DNA of 64,000 nt. Source: 70-18 sp041691815 (GTDB lineage Bacteria > Pseudomonadota > Alphaproteobacteria > Acetobacterales > Acetobacteraceae). The DNA is taken from positions 1-64,000 of the forward strand of contig JBEPTZ010000007.1 of the NCBI GenBank assembly GCA_041691815.1. The letters are read 5' to 3'. The notes below the pieces were generated by a model that did not search any database, had not been told where the DNA came from, and saw nothing but the letters and a program-made list of their open reading frames with translations. A program made the position numbers and the translations under genes. Of this stretch, positions 1 through 9,049 are shown piece by piece. The first letter of the stretch is position 1, and each line of letters starts with the position of its first letter.

Positions 1-456
1 GATAGCGAATCACAGATGACTCTTTCGATTCAAGATGTTCTCGGACAGACACTTAAATTAAAAACGCAACTGTAGTGCTAGCCAACCGACAATCGGAGTT
101 TCGCGGATGACGACCCACCCCATGAGTTCTCCCGTTTCGGCGGAACCTCGGTTGAATGTGCGCGTTCTTGCTGTGACGGGCAGGCGCCATGCGCCCACCA
201 GAACATAAAGGTTTCACCGTGGCACGTGGCGAAAGAGAGGCGGCACAAATGTCGGCCGAACCGTCTGCAGGGCCTGACCGATGCGATGGCACACCAGCGG
301 TGTTCACTCGAGGTTTGTGTTGATCTCAGTCAGTCGCAACACGATGGCGATTCGGCCGAAGCGGCCTCTAAGCCGACGGAGCAATCTGATGTGCTGCCGA
401 ACTCAACTTCTTGCCGACCGCTGCCGGTTCCATAGGATTTGCGGGAGCGCCCGTCG
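1..456. other. Left-edge region without a supported gene
   Basis: No reading frame here has recognisable protein features. A 69-codon frame at 226-435 ends three bases before the first possible glgA start, but its composition is low-complexity and unlike the neighbouring genes. The stretch probably holds the glgA promoter and the end of whatever lies to the left. Confidence 0.5.
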
Positions 457-1983
457 GTGAAGGTATTGTTCGTAACCGCCGAGTTCGCTGACCTGGCCCG
501 CGTCGGAGGTCTGAGCGAGGCTTGCGCGGGGCTCGCTGGCGGGCTGTTGCAGATTGGCTTGGATATACGCGTCCTGATGCCGGCCTACCCAGGCGTGCTG
601 GATGCGTCTTCGCCGATCACCTGGACAGGCAAACTTCCCGGCCGGGCAAAGCTTCCCGGATGTCGGATTGGCCTGGCCATCTTGGACAATGGCATCAAGC
701 TTTACCTGGTCGATTCACCGACTCTGTACGATCGTCCAGGGACTCCGTATGTCTCAGCCGAAGGACAGGGTTGGCCGGACGATCATCTACGATGGGCACG
801 GCTAGCGCTCGCCGCCACGGAAATCGCCGGCGGCAGCGGCGCGGCGGGCTGGCTGCCGGATATCGTTCATTGTCACGATTGGCCAACCGGATTGGTGCCG
901 GCATATCTGCATTGGGGCCGCATTGCCGTGCCGTCCATCATGACGATCCATAACATCGCCCATCAAGGCCGGTTCACGGCGTCGCTTCTGGGTGATCTCG
1001 CTCTCCCCGAGGCCGCCTTCCAGATGAATGGCGTCGAATTCAATGGCGACATCTCGTTCCTGAAGGCCGGCAGCTTTTATGCGAGCCACATCACCACGGT
1101 CAGCCCGAGTTATGCCCGGGAGATCACCACGTCGGAGTTTGGCGGCGGCCTGCAGGGATTGATGGCGACCCGTGCGGCCGCGGGCACATTATCTGGGGTG
1201 CTCAATGGTTTGGATGACAGCTGGGATGCCAGAACCGATCCGCATCTCCCGTACCATTTTTCCGCGGCAGCGCCCGATGGCAAGCGCAGCAATGCGGGCG
1301 TGGTGCGAAGCAGTCTCTGCTTGCGTCCGTCCAACGGGCCGCTGTTCGGCATCGTGGCGCGCCTCGTGCATCAAAAGGGGTTGGATCTGGTGGCGCATGC
1401 CGCGCAGGAGATCGTCGATGCCGGCGGGCAGATCGCGGTTCTTGGCCTCGGCAGCCCGGAGATAGAGGCGCTGCTGAGCCGCACGGCACGCACGAATCGT
1501 GACAACATCGGTCTGCTGATCGGATTCAATGACCTGATGGCGCGGCGGATCATCGCCGGAAGCGATTTTTTCCTGATGCCGTCCCGGTTCGAGCCGTGCG
1601 GCCTGACCCAGATGCAATCCCAGCGCTACGGTACGTTGCCGGTGGCGCATGCCACTGGCGGTCTGCTCGACACGGTGGAGGATGGGCGAACCGGCCTGCT
1701 GTTCGCGGACTTGTCGGCGGAAGGTACCCGCGCTGCGTGTCGGCGCGCGTTTCAGGTGTTTGGCGATGTACCGCGCATGGCGAGCATGCGGCGCGCGGCG
1801 ATGGCAAAGTGCTTTGACTGGGGGATGGCGGCATCGTCCTACCTGGCACTTTACGATCGCCTCGGCAGCCGCACCGACCGCCGGCCGCCGATGCCGCGGT
1901 TGGTTGGTCGAGCCGATGACACCGCAAAAGCAGCACGCGAGCGCGCGCGGATCCGCCAGGCGGATCAGCGACTTCGCGCGTAG
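457..1983 (+). CDS. glgA: Glycogen synthase (ADP-glucose type, GT5)
   Basis: Extends alpha-1,4-glucan chains from ADP-glucose in the cytoplasm. The GTG at 457 is chosen because it gives the family N-terminus MKVLFVTAE and has a GGGAG box about nine bases upstream; a TTG at 439 is possible. The 508-residue length is normal for GT5. An N-terminal GT5 domain carries HCHDWPTGLVPAYLH and FLKAGSFYASHITTVSPSYAREI. The C-terminal GT-B domain carries GIVARLVHQKGLDL and PSRFEPCGLTQ followed by RYGTLPVAHATGGL. The ADP-glucose-binding motif, normally K-x-G-G-L, reads RVGGL, so the usual lysine is arginine. No glgB, glgC or glgP lies beside it, so the gene is an isolated member of its pathway. The osmoregulated glucan pair is 0.5 kb away on the other strand. 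Confidence 0.9.
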   Translation: MKVLFVTAEFADLARVGGLSEACAGLAGGLLQIGLDIRVLMPAYPGVLDASSPITWTGKLPGRAKLPGCRIGLAILDNGIKLYLVDSPTLYDRPGTPYVSAEGQGWPDDHLRWARLALAATEIAGGSGAAGWLPDIVHCHDWPTGLVPAYLHWGRIAVPSIMTIHNIAHQGRFTASLLGDLALPEAAFQMNGVEFNGDISFLKAGSFYASHITTVSPSYAREITTSEFGGGLQGLMATRAAAGTLSGVLNGLDDSWDARTDPHLPYHFSAAAPDGKRSNAGVVRSSLCLRPSNGPLFGIVARLVHQKGLDLVAHAAQEIVDAGGQIAVLGLGSPEIEALLSRTARTNRDNIGLLIGFNDLMARRIIAGSDFFLMPSRFEPCGLTQMQSQRYGTLPVAHATGGLLDTVEDGRTGLLFADLSAEGTRAACRRAFQVFGDVPRMASMRRAAMAKCFDWGMAASSYLALYDRLGSRTDRRPPMPRLVGRADDTAKAARERARIRQADQRLRA

Positions 1984-2094
1984 GGGGAAGTCACCTTCAA
2001 CCCGAATCCACTCCGCACCGCCCTGCCGCGCTGCATATCTCCCACGGATCCCGACACTCGACGCCGCCGCCTGATCAGAGGACACGATTCGCGA

Positions 2095-2487
2095 ATGACC
2101 CATGCCCGCCCGATCCTGTTGGTCGAAGACGATGGAATCCAGCGCGAGACCTTGTGCGACTTCCTGTCGGACGATGGTGACTACCATGTCGTCGGGGCCG
2201 CCAGCTTGCGGGAGGCGGCAGCCGCATACAATGCCAACCCCACCCGCTTCGATGCGATCCTGTTGGACGCGCTGCTGCCCGACGGCGACGGGCAGACGTT
2301 CTGCGTCTGGCTTCGGCGGAGCGGCTATACCGCCCCGATTATCATGCTGTCAGGCGGCTGCAGCGAAGCGGCAGCCGGGCCGAGCATCGCCGCTGGCGCC
2401 AGTGAGTATGTGCAGAAGCCGGTTCGGGTGCGGACGCTGATGGCCTGCCTGAAGCGGCATCTCAACGCCGTTGAACAGGCCGCATAA
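2095..2487 (+). CDS. Single-domain response regulator
   Basis: A 130-residue stand-alone receiver domain with no output domain. The acidic pair follows ILLVEDD (residues 7-13). The phospho-acceptor is D58 in ILLDALLPDGDG, and the conserved lysine lies in YVQKPVRV. Such proteins relay phosphate or act by protein contact. No kinase is adjacent, so the partner is unknown. The gene runs convergent with opgH and their stop codons are 19 bases apart. CheY-like or SpdR/DivK-like identity cannot be assigned. Confidence 0.8.
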   Translation: MTHARPILLVEDDGIQRETLCDFLSDDGDYHVVGAASLREAAAAYNANPTRFDAILLDALLPDGDGQTFCVWLRRSGYTAPIIMLSGGCSEAAAGPSIAAGASEYVQKPVRVRTLMACLKRHLNAVEQAA

Positions 2488-2506
2488 CGCGCCTGCAGCC
2501 GGCATT

Positions 2507-4627
2507 TCAGAACGCCGCCCGCGCCGATCTCAGGGCGGCCGGATCGGACAGCAAGGCGACCCGTTCTGGCTGCGTCATCGCCTCCCAGGCCGCCGCAACG
2601 CTGGGCGCCTCATCAAGTTTCGCCCGCGCGATCAGCAGCGGAACGTCCAACGGATCATGCCATGGCCGGCGCGGCGCCCCCAGCAACGCAACATGCGCGG
2701 TGAGCAGGTTGGAATTCTCCAGCAGGCGGTCGGGCATCGCCGCCGGTTCAGCCGCCCGCGCCGCCCGTGCCAAGCCAGCGGCGCGCGCCAACACCGGCGG
2801 TGGTGCAGTTTCCTCAGGAATTCGTAACAATCCGATTGCGGCCAGCGTCCGGTCACGCCGGTTGGTCAGCGCTGCGAGCGGGATTGCCAGCAGCAGGCCA
2901 AGAATGACCGGCGACATCCACAGTGCCAGCGAGACCGACACCAGCCAGGAAGCCAGCCCGAGCGCCGCCCCCAGCAGGGTGTGAGGCAGATAGCGCCGTA
3001 CGGTATCGCCACGCGGCACCGCGCCATCCTCGCGGCGCTGTGCGCTCCAGCCGCTGTCGCGGCCGCGCGCGATCGACAGCACGTGCATGGTTTGTGTCAG
3101 CATCACCACTGGCGCGAGCAGGCCGGAGATGACGGTTTCCAGCATGGTGCCGGCGAGCAGCCGAAACGTCCCGCCGGCCCCGCGCCTGGTGGCCCGATCG
3201 GTCAGGGCGACAATGCATGCCAGCAGTTTGGGCAGCAGCAACAGCGCCATGGTGGCGACGAACATCCATTTGGCCCGGACCGGATCGACCACCGGCCAGG
3301 TGGGGAACAGCGCCTTGCCGCCGTCGGGAAAGTAATTCGGCACGCTGAAGCGAGCCTGTAGCGCGTTGACGATGCCGGCGAGCAGAAACAGCAACCACAA
3401 TGGCGCGGTGATATATGCGCCGATGCCGGTCAGCAGATGCATCCGGCTGATCCAGTGCAGGCCGCGCGCCGGCAACACGCCCAGATGCTGCAGATTGCCC
3501 TGGCACCAACGCCGGTCGCGGATCGCCAGATCGGTGAGGCTCGGCGGGCCCTCCTCATAACTGCCGGCCAGCGCCGGAACCATATGGATCGCCCAGCCGC
3601 CGCGCCGCATCAGCGCCGCCTCGACGAAGTCATGGCTGAGGATGTGGCCGCCGATCGGCTTGCGGCCGCGCAATTCCGGCAGCCCGGCCTGCTCGGCAAA
3701 CGCGGCGGTACGGATCACCGCGTTGTGGCCCCAGTAATTGCCCTCAGCGCCATGCCACCAGGCGATGCCGTGGGCGATCAGCGGGCCATAGATGCGGCAG
3801 GCGAACTGATGCAGCCGGGCAAAGATGGTGGTGCCGCCGGTGATGATCGGCAGCGTCTGGATCAGGCCGATATCGGGATGCGCCTCCATCATGACGACCA
3901 GTTGCTGCAGCGTGCCCGCTGCCATCACGCTGTCGGCATCGAGGATCAGGAATTGCGGGTAGCCGCCGCCCCAGCGCCTGACCCAATCGGCGATGTTGCC
4001 GGCCTTGCGGCCGGTGTTCAGCCGGCGATGGCGATAGAAGATGCGGTCCGAGCCGGTGCGGCGGCGCAGTTCGAGAAACCGCTCCTCCTCGGCGATCCAG
4101 ATCTCTGGGTTGGTGGTGTCGCTCAGCATGAAGATGTCGAACAGATCGGCGGCGCCGTCCGCGTCCAACGACTCCCAGATCGCCTGCAACCCGGCCATCA
4201 CCCGGCCGGGGTCTTCGTTATAGCAGGGCATCAACAGCGCGGTCCGCGTGGTGGGAACCGCGTCGCACCGCCCCGGCCCGTTGCCGCCGCCGGCCAGCAG
4301 CGAGACGAAGCCGGCCAGCGCGCTGGTGAACGACAGCGCGATCCAGGCGAACAATGCGGCGAACAGCACCAGCATGAACACCGCGACCGGTGTGACCGCA
4401 TTGGCCGCCAGCACCAGCTTCATCTGCCAAACTCCGGCGGCGGTCAGCGCGACCGCGCCCCCGACCACCAGCAGCCTCCGCACCGCGATGCCGCGTGGCG
4501 ATGAAGCCGGCTTGGTCCCGCGCGCCGGCACCACGTGTAGCGACTGGACTGGCATCTCCAGCGGGGTTTCCGGCGGCAAGCCATAGAATGGCGCGTCGGG
4601 ATTCAGGACGTCCATCGATACAGCCAT
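2507..4627 (-). CDS. opgH: Glucans biosynthesis glucosyltransferase H (OpgH/MdoH)
   Basis: Inner-membrane GT2 enzyme that polymerises the backbone of osmoregulated periplasmic glucans from UDP-glucose. It has 706 residues, slightly short for the family. N-terminal membrane segments occupy roughly residues 45-110. The cytoplasmic GT2 domain has the aspartate-rich motifs LILDADS and SHDF and the acceptor motif RDRRWCQGN (Q/RxxRW class). Further hydrophobic segments lie in the C-terminal half. The gene follows opgG with a 25-base overlap; a second in-frame ATG (4615) would reduce this to 13. The overlap suggests translational coupling. Confidence 0.93.
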   Translation of the reverse strand: MAVSMDVLNPDAPFYGLPPETPLEMPVQSLHVVPARGTKPASSPRGIAVRRLLVVGGAVALTAAGVWQMKLVLAANAVTPVAVFMLVLFAALFAWIALSFTSALAGFVSLLAGGGNGPGRCDAVPTTRTALLMPCYNEDPGRVMAGLQAIWESLDADGAADLFDIFMLSDTTNPEIWIAEEERFLELRRRTGSDRIFYRHRRLNTGRKAGNIADWVRRWGGGYPQFLILDADSVMAAGTLQQLVVMMEAHPDIGLIQTLPIITGGTTIFARLHQFACRIYGPLIAHGIAWWHGAEGNYWGHNAVIRTAAFAEQAGLPELRGRKPIGGHILSHDFVEAALMRRGGWAIHMVPALAGSYEEGPPSLTDLAIRDRRWCQGNLQHLGVLPARGLHWISRMHLLTGIGAYITAPLWLLFLLAGIVNALQARFSVPNYFPDGGKALFPTWPVVDPVRAKWMFVATMALLLLPKLLACIVALTDRATRRGAGGTFRLLAGTMLETVISGLLAPVVMLTQTMHVLSIARGRDSGWSAQRREDGAVPRGDTVRRYLPHTLLGAALGLASWLVSVSLALWMSPVILGLLLAIPLAALTNRRDRTLAAIGLLRIPEETAPPPVLARAAGLARAARAAEPAAMPDRLLENSNLLTAHVALLGAPRRPWHDPLDVPLLIARAKLDEAPSVAAAWEAMTQPERVALLSDPAALRSARAAF

Positions 4628-6114
4628 GTCTCGCTGAGCGGCGCCTTGCCATCGATCAGCCGGGCGCGCAATTCGATGACGGCTTCCCCGTCGGTGACCA
4701 ACTGGAATGCCAGCCGCAAGCCCGATCCATCAGGCAGATGCTGCAACGTGGCATGCTGGACTTGCCCCTTGTCGGCGCTGAGATCAATCTGCGGCATAGC
4801 CTCCGGAGCGCGGGACTTAAGCGCTGGGCCGGCGAAATCGACGATGAACTGGCGGTTTTTCTGGTCGAAGGTCAGCCCCGCCCGCGTCTGCGTCACGCGG
4901 GACAAGGCCTTGCCGTGTGGCGGCTCCCAGCACCAGTGCAGCCTGTACGTAAGAATGTACTCAGCTCCCTTGTCCAGCGGATCGGCCGGCTTCCAGAATG
5001 CGACGATGTTGTCGTTGACCTCGCGGTCGCTGGGGATTTCCACCAGCGTCGCCGCGCCGCGCCCCCAATCGCCGATCGGCTCCATCCACAGCGTCGGCCG
5101 GCGCTCATAGGCCGCCTCGATGTCCTCATAATCGACGAAGCCGCGCTTGCGCTGCTCCAGCCCGAAGCCGCGCGGGCTGACATCGCTAAACACACTGATC
5201 TGCAGCTTGTGCCGGTTGCTCAGCGGGCGCCAGACCTGCTCTCCGGTGCCGCGCAGCATGCTGAGGCCGTTGGAATCATGCGCGGCGGGGCGGTAATCGT
5301 CGTAGCCGGCTCGGTTATTGGCATCGAAGAAGAACATGCTGGTCATCGGCGCCAGCCCGGCCTGGGTGATTTTCTCGCGCGGATACAACGCCACCTGGGT
5401 GTCCATCACCGTCTCGTCGCCCGGCCGCAGCGTGAAGCGAAAGGCCGCCGCCGCACTCGGTCCGTCGAGTAGCGCATGGATAACCATCACGTTGCTGCCC
5501 TCGGCCGGGCGCTCCAGCCAGAACTTCTTGAATACCGGAAACTCCTCGCCGCCGGGATCAGCGGTCTTGATCGACAGTCCACGCGCCGAGAGCCCGTAGC
5601 CCTGTCCCTTGGCCACCGCGCGAAAATAGCTGGCGCCGAGAAAGGTGCAGACCTCGTCGAAATAATCGGGACGATTGAGCGGAAAATGTACGCGGAAGCC
5701 GGCAAAACCAATATCGCCCTGTGGGGCACTCGGCAGCTTGCTTAGGTCGAACATATCCGGCGCGTAGTGGATCGGCATCGCCTTGCCATCCACCACCTGC
5801 AGGATATCAACGCGGTCCTTGAAGATGTAGCCGCGATGGAAAAACTCGACGGTGAAATGGCGGCCGCTGTCGCGCCACAGCGCTTGGTTCTTATTGAACC
5901 GCAGCGCCTGGTAGCCGGAATAGTCCAGCTTCGCGAGGTCGTCGGGGACGGTTTTGTCCGGCGCCTGGTAGGGCTTTTGCGCCAGTTCGCGGGCGAGTTG
6001 GCGCACGGTCCCGCTATCAAAGCCCGCGGCGGGTGCGGCGGCCCCAACGGTTGGCTTATTGGCCGCCCACATCGTGAAGCCTGCGATGACCGGAAAAACC
6101 TCGCGCCGTTTCAT
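4603..6114 (-). CDS. opgG: Glucan biosynthesis protein G (OpgG/MdoG)
   Basis: Periplasmic beta-sandwich protein needed, together with OpgH, to make and branch osmoregulated periplasmic glucans. It has 503 residues. A short basic start (MKRREVF) and an alanine-rich stretch to about residue 30 form the export signal. The mature part carries family-typical blocks such as YSGYQALRFN, RGYIFKDRVDI and WMEPIGDWGRGA. It is the upstream gene of the opgG-opgH pair, the order found in Escherichia coli. Regulation is not visible; a 240-base gap separates it from the ferritin-like gene stop. Confidence 0.93.
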   Translation of the reverse strand: MKRREVFPVIAGFTMWAANKPTVGAAAPAAGFDSGTVRQLARELAQKPYQAPDKTVPDDLAKLDYSGYQALRFNKNQALWRDSGRHFTVEFFHRGYIFKDRVDILQVVDGKAMPIHYAPDMFDLSKLPSAPQGDIGFAGFRVHFPLNRPDYFDEVCTFLGASYFRAVAKGQGYGLSARGLSIKTADPGGEEFPVFKKFWLERPAEGSNVMVIHALLDGPSAAAAFRFTLRPGDETVMDTQVALYPREKITQAGLAPMTSMFFFDANNRAGYDDYRPAAHDSNGLSMLRGTGEQVWRPLSNRHKLQISVFSDVSPRGFGLEQRKRGFVDYEDIEAAYERRPTLWMEPIGDWGRGAATLVEIPSDREVNDNIVAFWKPADPLDKGAEYILTYRLHWCWEPPHGKALSRVTQTRAGLTFDQKNRQFIVDFAGPALKSRAPEAMPQIDLSADKGQVQHATLQHLPDGSGLRLAFQLVTDGEAVIELRARLIDGKAPLSETWLYRWTS

Positions 6115-6355
6115 GATCTCGCCATGTCTTTCGTCTTATGCGGCAGGCCCGCTGCCAGAACTCCTGGCCCGCAACATCGGCTATCCACGGCACTGCCCAA
6201 CTCGGCAGCCCGGTGTCCCACCAAGAAGATTGCCGTATCACGCCGTCTGGTTGCACAGATGATCTGCTCAGCGCCGTTTCGGGTCAGCGGTGCCAATGAG
6301 CGGCCGGCCGTCCCGCTCGCCCGGTCCGCGCTATCGACAAGCCGCCGCGCGCCGG

Positions 6356-6913
6356 TCAGCCGTCACCGTGCTTGTTGAGCAGATCCAGCATATCGGTCGC
6401 ATGCTCTTCCTCATTGCCGAGAATCCCCTCCAGCATGACCCGTGTGGTTGGGTCGTTATCGCCGAAATACCGCACCAGCTCGCGGTAATGCTCAACGGCG
6501 ATCCGCTCGGCCACCAGGTTTTCCTTGATCATCTCCCGCAGCGTTTCGCCGGTGCCGTATTCCGAGGCGGAGCGCGACGCCAGTCCGGCCGGGTTCATAT
6601 CCGGCTTGCCGCCGAGTTGGTCGATGCGTTCGGCTACCGCCATCATATGGGCCTGTTCTTCGCGAGCATGCTCCTCGAATTCCGCGCTCACTGCTTCCGA
6701 CGCGACACCGGTCGCCGCGATCGAATGCATCGTGTAGCGCAGCACGCAGACGATCTCGGTGGCGAGTACGGTCTGCAGAATCTCGATGGCCTGCTTGGCA
6801 TCGCCCTTATAGGCCGGGGTCAGCGCACCATCCGACAGATGCTCCCTGGCGCGTGCGCGCAGTGTCTCGATATCGCTCAAAAACGGCCCCGCCGGGGGTT
6901 TCTTGTCAGCCAT
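6356..6913 (-). CDS. Ferritin-like / bacterioferritin-type protein
   Basis: A 185-residue four-helix-bundle protein expected to bind a di-iron centre for iron storage or oxidative protection. Carboxylate and His ligands appear in the order E in ATEIVCVLRYT, EEHAREEQAH, E..H in ERIAVEHYREL, and EEEHATDML. This is the usual E/ExxH/E/ExxH pattern. The start MADKKPPAG is chosen because residues upstream of it in the same open frame are not conserved in character. Bacterioferritin is the closest label, but the haem ligand cannot be judged. A strong hairpin sits 45-85 bases upstream. Confidence 0.82.
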   Translation of the reverse strand: MADKKPPAGPFLSDIETLRARAREHLSDGALTPAYKGDAKQAIEILQTVLATEIVCVLRYTMHSIAATGVASEAVSAEFEEHAREEQAHMMAVAERIDQLGGKPDMNPAGLASRSASEYGTGETLREMIKENLVAERIAVEHYRELVRYFGDNDPTTRVMLEGILGNEEEHATDMLDLLNKHGDG

Positions 6914-7315
6914 CGCGCGCACTCCACTGGGGATACAACATCGTGAGAGGACACCGAGAATGTCGCGGCACACTGCCAGAGCGGTGCGCCGCGACATTTC
7001 CGGCCGTCTTCGGCACGCCCGGCGCGGAGGAGGGGAGCCCCCCGGCCGATCGTCCCCGAAGTCCACTGGCGCATACATTTCCTCACTGCCAGACATCCGC
7101 GAACTGGCCGTTGGTTCCATGCAAACCGTCGATACTGGACTTAAATGCGACAGCGCCGCCTGGGTTCCCGCACCATCATCATGAATATTCCCGGTCGTCG
7201 CGGCGGCGTCGATTCGCGGCGAACGTGGTTGGCTTCGCTGGTCGATGAATATATAGGCGACGGTTGAGCACCGCGCCGGCAAGCGCGTCGCATCCGAGGT
7301 CACGGGGAGCATGTG
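6914..7315. other. Intergenic control region between ferritin-like and PAS-LuxR genes
   Basis: This 400-base divergent gap holds no convincing gene. It contains a perfect 11-base inverted repeat (6959-6969 with 6988-6998) and presumably both promoters. No consensus -35/-10 pair stood out on reading. Confidence 0.5.
6959..6998. repeat. Perfect 11-bp inverted repeat upstream of the ferritin-like gene
   Basis: AATGTCGCGGC at 6959-6969 is answered by GCCGCGACATT at 6988-6998 across 18 bases, and the loop ends can pair further (CAC/GTG). It lies 46-85 bases before the ferritin-like start, inside its likely leader or promoter. It could be an operator or a leader hairpin. Confidence 0.6.
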
Positions 7316-8833
7316 ATGGATCGCTTCATCGGTACAGCCGAGGCCACGCGCAACCAGATGCGGCGGATCGTCGCCGATCTCACCGAGGGTGTGATCCTGC
7401 TGGAATCCGACGGCATCATAAGCTGGGCCAATCCGGCCGCGTTGGCCATGCATGGGGTCGCCACCCTGGAGCAACTCGGCAGCGATGCCGCCGGCTATCG
7501 CCAACGCTTTCACCTGCGCTATCGCAACAACCACCGGCTTGACGAAGGTCAATATCCGATCGAGCGCGCCGCCGCCGGCGAAGCGTTTTCCGGCGTGACT
7601 GTGGAGGTGAGTCCGGATAGCGATGCAGAGGCCCGCTGGGTCCACGAAACCCGCAGCCTGATCCTGCACGACGGCGCCGCCGGGTCCGACCGCGCGGTTT
7701 TATTCATCGTCGACAAGACCGATGAGGTGAGCGCGGAGGAGCGGTTCGAACGCGCGTTCGCCTGCAACCCGGCGCCAGCCGTCATCTGCCGCCTGAGCGA
7801 CCTGCATTACGTCAAGGTCAATCCTGGGTTCCTCACCATGACCGGCTACGCGCGGGACCAGGTGATCGGACGGTCCTTCCACGACCTCGACGTGCTGGAG
7901 GGCGCCGATGAAAGGGCCAGGTTGGTCGCCCTGCTGCACGAGGGCGCCACCATTCCGCAGGTGGAAGCCACGCCCCGGGTATCCGGCGGCGGCCATAGAC
8001 CGGTAATTGTCGCTGGCCAGCCGCTCGAAATGGGCGACGAGCGCTGCATGCTGTTCACCTTCATCGACCTCGAGCACCGCAAACGTGCCGAGGATGAATT
8101 GCGCCAGAGCGAGGAGCGGATCGCCAAGGCCTTCAACCTCTCGCCGCTGCCAAGCATGGTCACCACACTGGCGAATTGCCAGTTCCAGGACGCCAATGAG
8201 GCGTTTCTTGCGACCTTCGGCTTCGCCAGGGAGGAGGTTATCGGCCACCCCGCAGCCGCTCTGAAGCTTTGGGTCGATGACAACGACTACCTGCGCCACA
8301 TCCAGCGGCTGAAGCGCAGCAACCCTCTGTCGAACCAGGAAATTCGGGTGCGCAGCAAGGATGGTTCGATCCTCGACTGCCTGTTATCGGCGCACACCTT
8401 CACCGCCGGCCGCGAGACCTGCGTGCTGAGCGTGCTGCAGGATGTCACCGAGCGCAAGCGCACCGAAGCGGAACTGATCGGCGCGCTCGACTCGGTCATG
8501 CAGGACACCTCATGGTTCAGCCGCACGGTGATCGAAAAGCTGGCCCAACTCCGCCACCCGACGCCCAGCGGCACGCCGGGCGCTGGATTCGCCGACCTCA
8601 CCCGGCGGGAACTGACCGTGCTGGGCCTGATGTGCCAGGCGCTGGACGACCACACGATTGCTGACCGCCTGGATATCTCGCCGAACACCGTGCGCAATCA
8701 TATCGGAATGATCTATCGCAAGATTGACGTCCACAGTCGCAGCGCCGCCATTGTCTGGGCCAGGGATCGCGGGATCAGCGGCGACGCCAGCAAGGCTGCG
8801 AAGCCGAAGAACCGCCGAACCAGGGGCGGTTGA
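7316..8833 (+). CDS. Multi-PAS sensor with LuxR-type DNA-binding domain
   Basis: A 505-residue one-component regulator. Three PAS-like modules are visible: near residues 15-120 (VILLESDGIISWANPAA), 140-250 (VICRLSDLHYVKVNPGFLTMTGY) and 265-380 (SMVTTLANCQFQDANEAFLATFGF). A LuxR HTH lies near 430-490 (LTRRELTVLGLMCQAL, then IADRLDISPNTVRNHIGMIYRKI). PAS domains bind ligands or cofactors, and the HTH should act on DNA. The ATG at 7316 is preferred over GTG 7313 because GGGGAG ends six bases before it. It opens the stress-signalling island; no receiver domain is present. Confidence 0.85.
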   Translation: MDRFIGTAEATRNQMRRIVADLTEGVILLESDGIISWANPAALAMHGVATLEQLGSDAAGYRQRFHLRYRNNHRLDEGQYPIERAAAGEAFSGVTVEVSPDSDAEARWVHETRSLILHDGAAGSDRAVLFIVDKTDEVSAEERFERAFACNPAPAVICRLSDLHYVKVNPGFLTMTGYARDQVIGRSFHDLDVLEGADERARLVALLHEGATIPQVEATPRVSGGGHRPVIVAGQPLEMGDERCMLFTFIDLEHRKRAEDELRQSEERIAKAFNLSPLPSMVTTLANCQFQDANEAFLATFGFAREEVIGHPAAALKLWVDDNDYLRHIQRLKRSNPLSNQEIRVRSKDGSILDCLLSAHTFTAGRETCVLSVLQDVTERKRTEAELIGALDSVMQDTSWFSRTVIEKLAQLRHPTPSGTPGAGFADLTRRELTVLGLMCQALDDHTIADRLDISPNTVRNHIGMIYRKIDVHSRSAAIVWARDRGISGDASKAAKPKNRRTRGG

Positions 8834-9049
8834 CGCCGCCCGGGCAGACGCTGGCAAGGCACGAAACTGATGTAATTTCATCAGCTGCGCTGATGTGCCT
8901 GCCACTGGTGAGGTGGTAAATTTCGCCATATTGTGCCGGCCGTGCGAATGGTTCCGCGGTGCACGCGAACCGGATGCAGCAATATCGCCGAGTCCACAGG
9001 AGTGTAACATGCCCGCACCCAACTCGCCGTATCATACGATCGGCCGAAC

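Noticed and set aside
36..50. TTCTCGGACAG near the left edge, matching the IS1182 terminal core
   Set aside because: Only 11 bases match, no second end or transposase remnant is visible, and the window edge prevents a test.
226..435. A 69-codon frame ahead of glgA
   Set aside because: No ribosome site and no recognisable protein character; probably chance.
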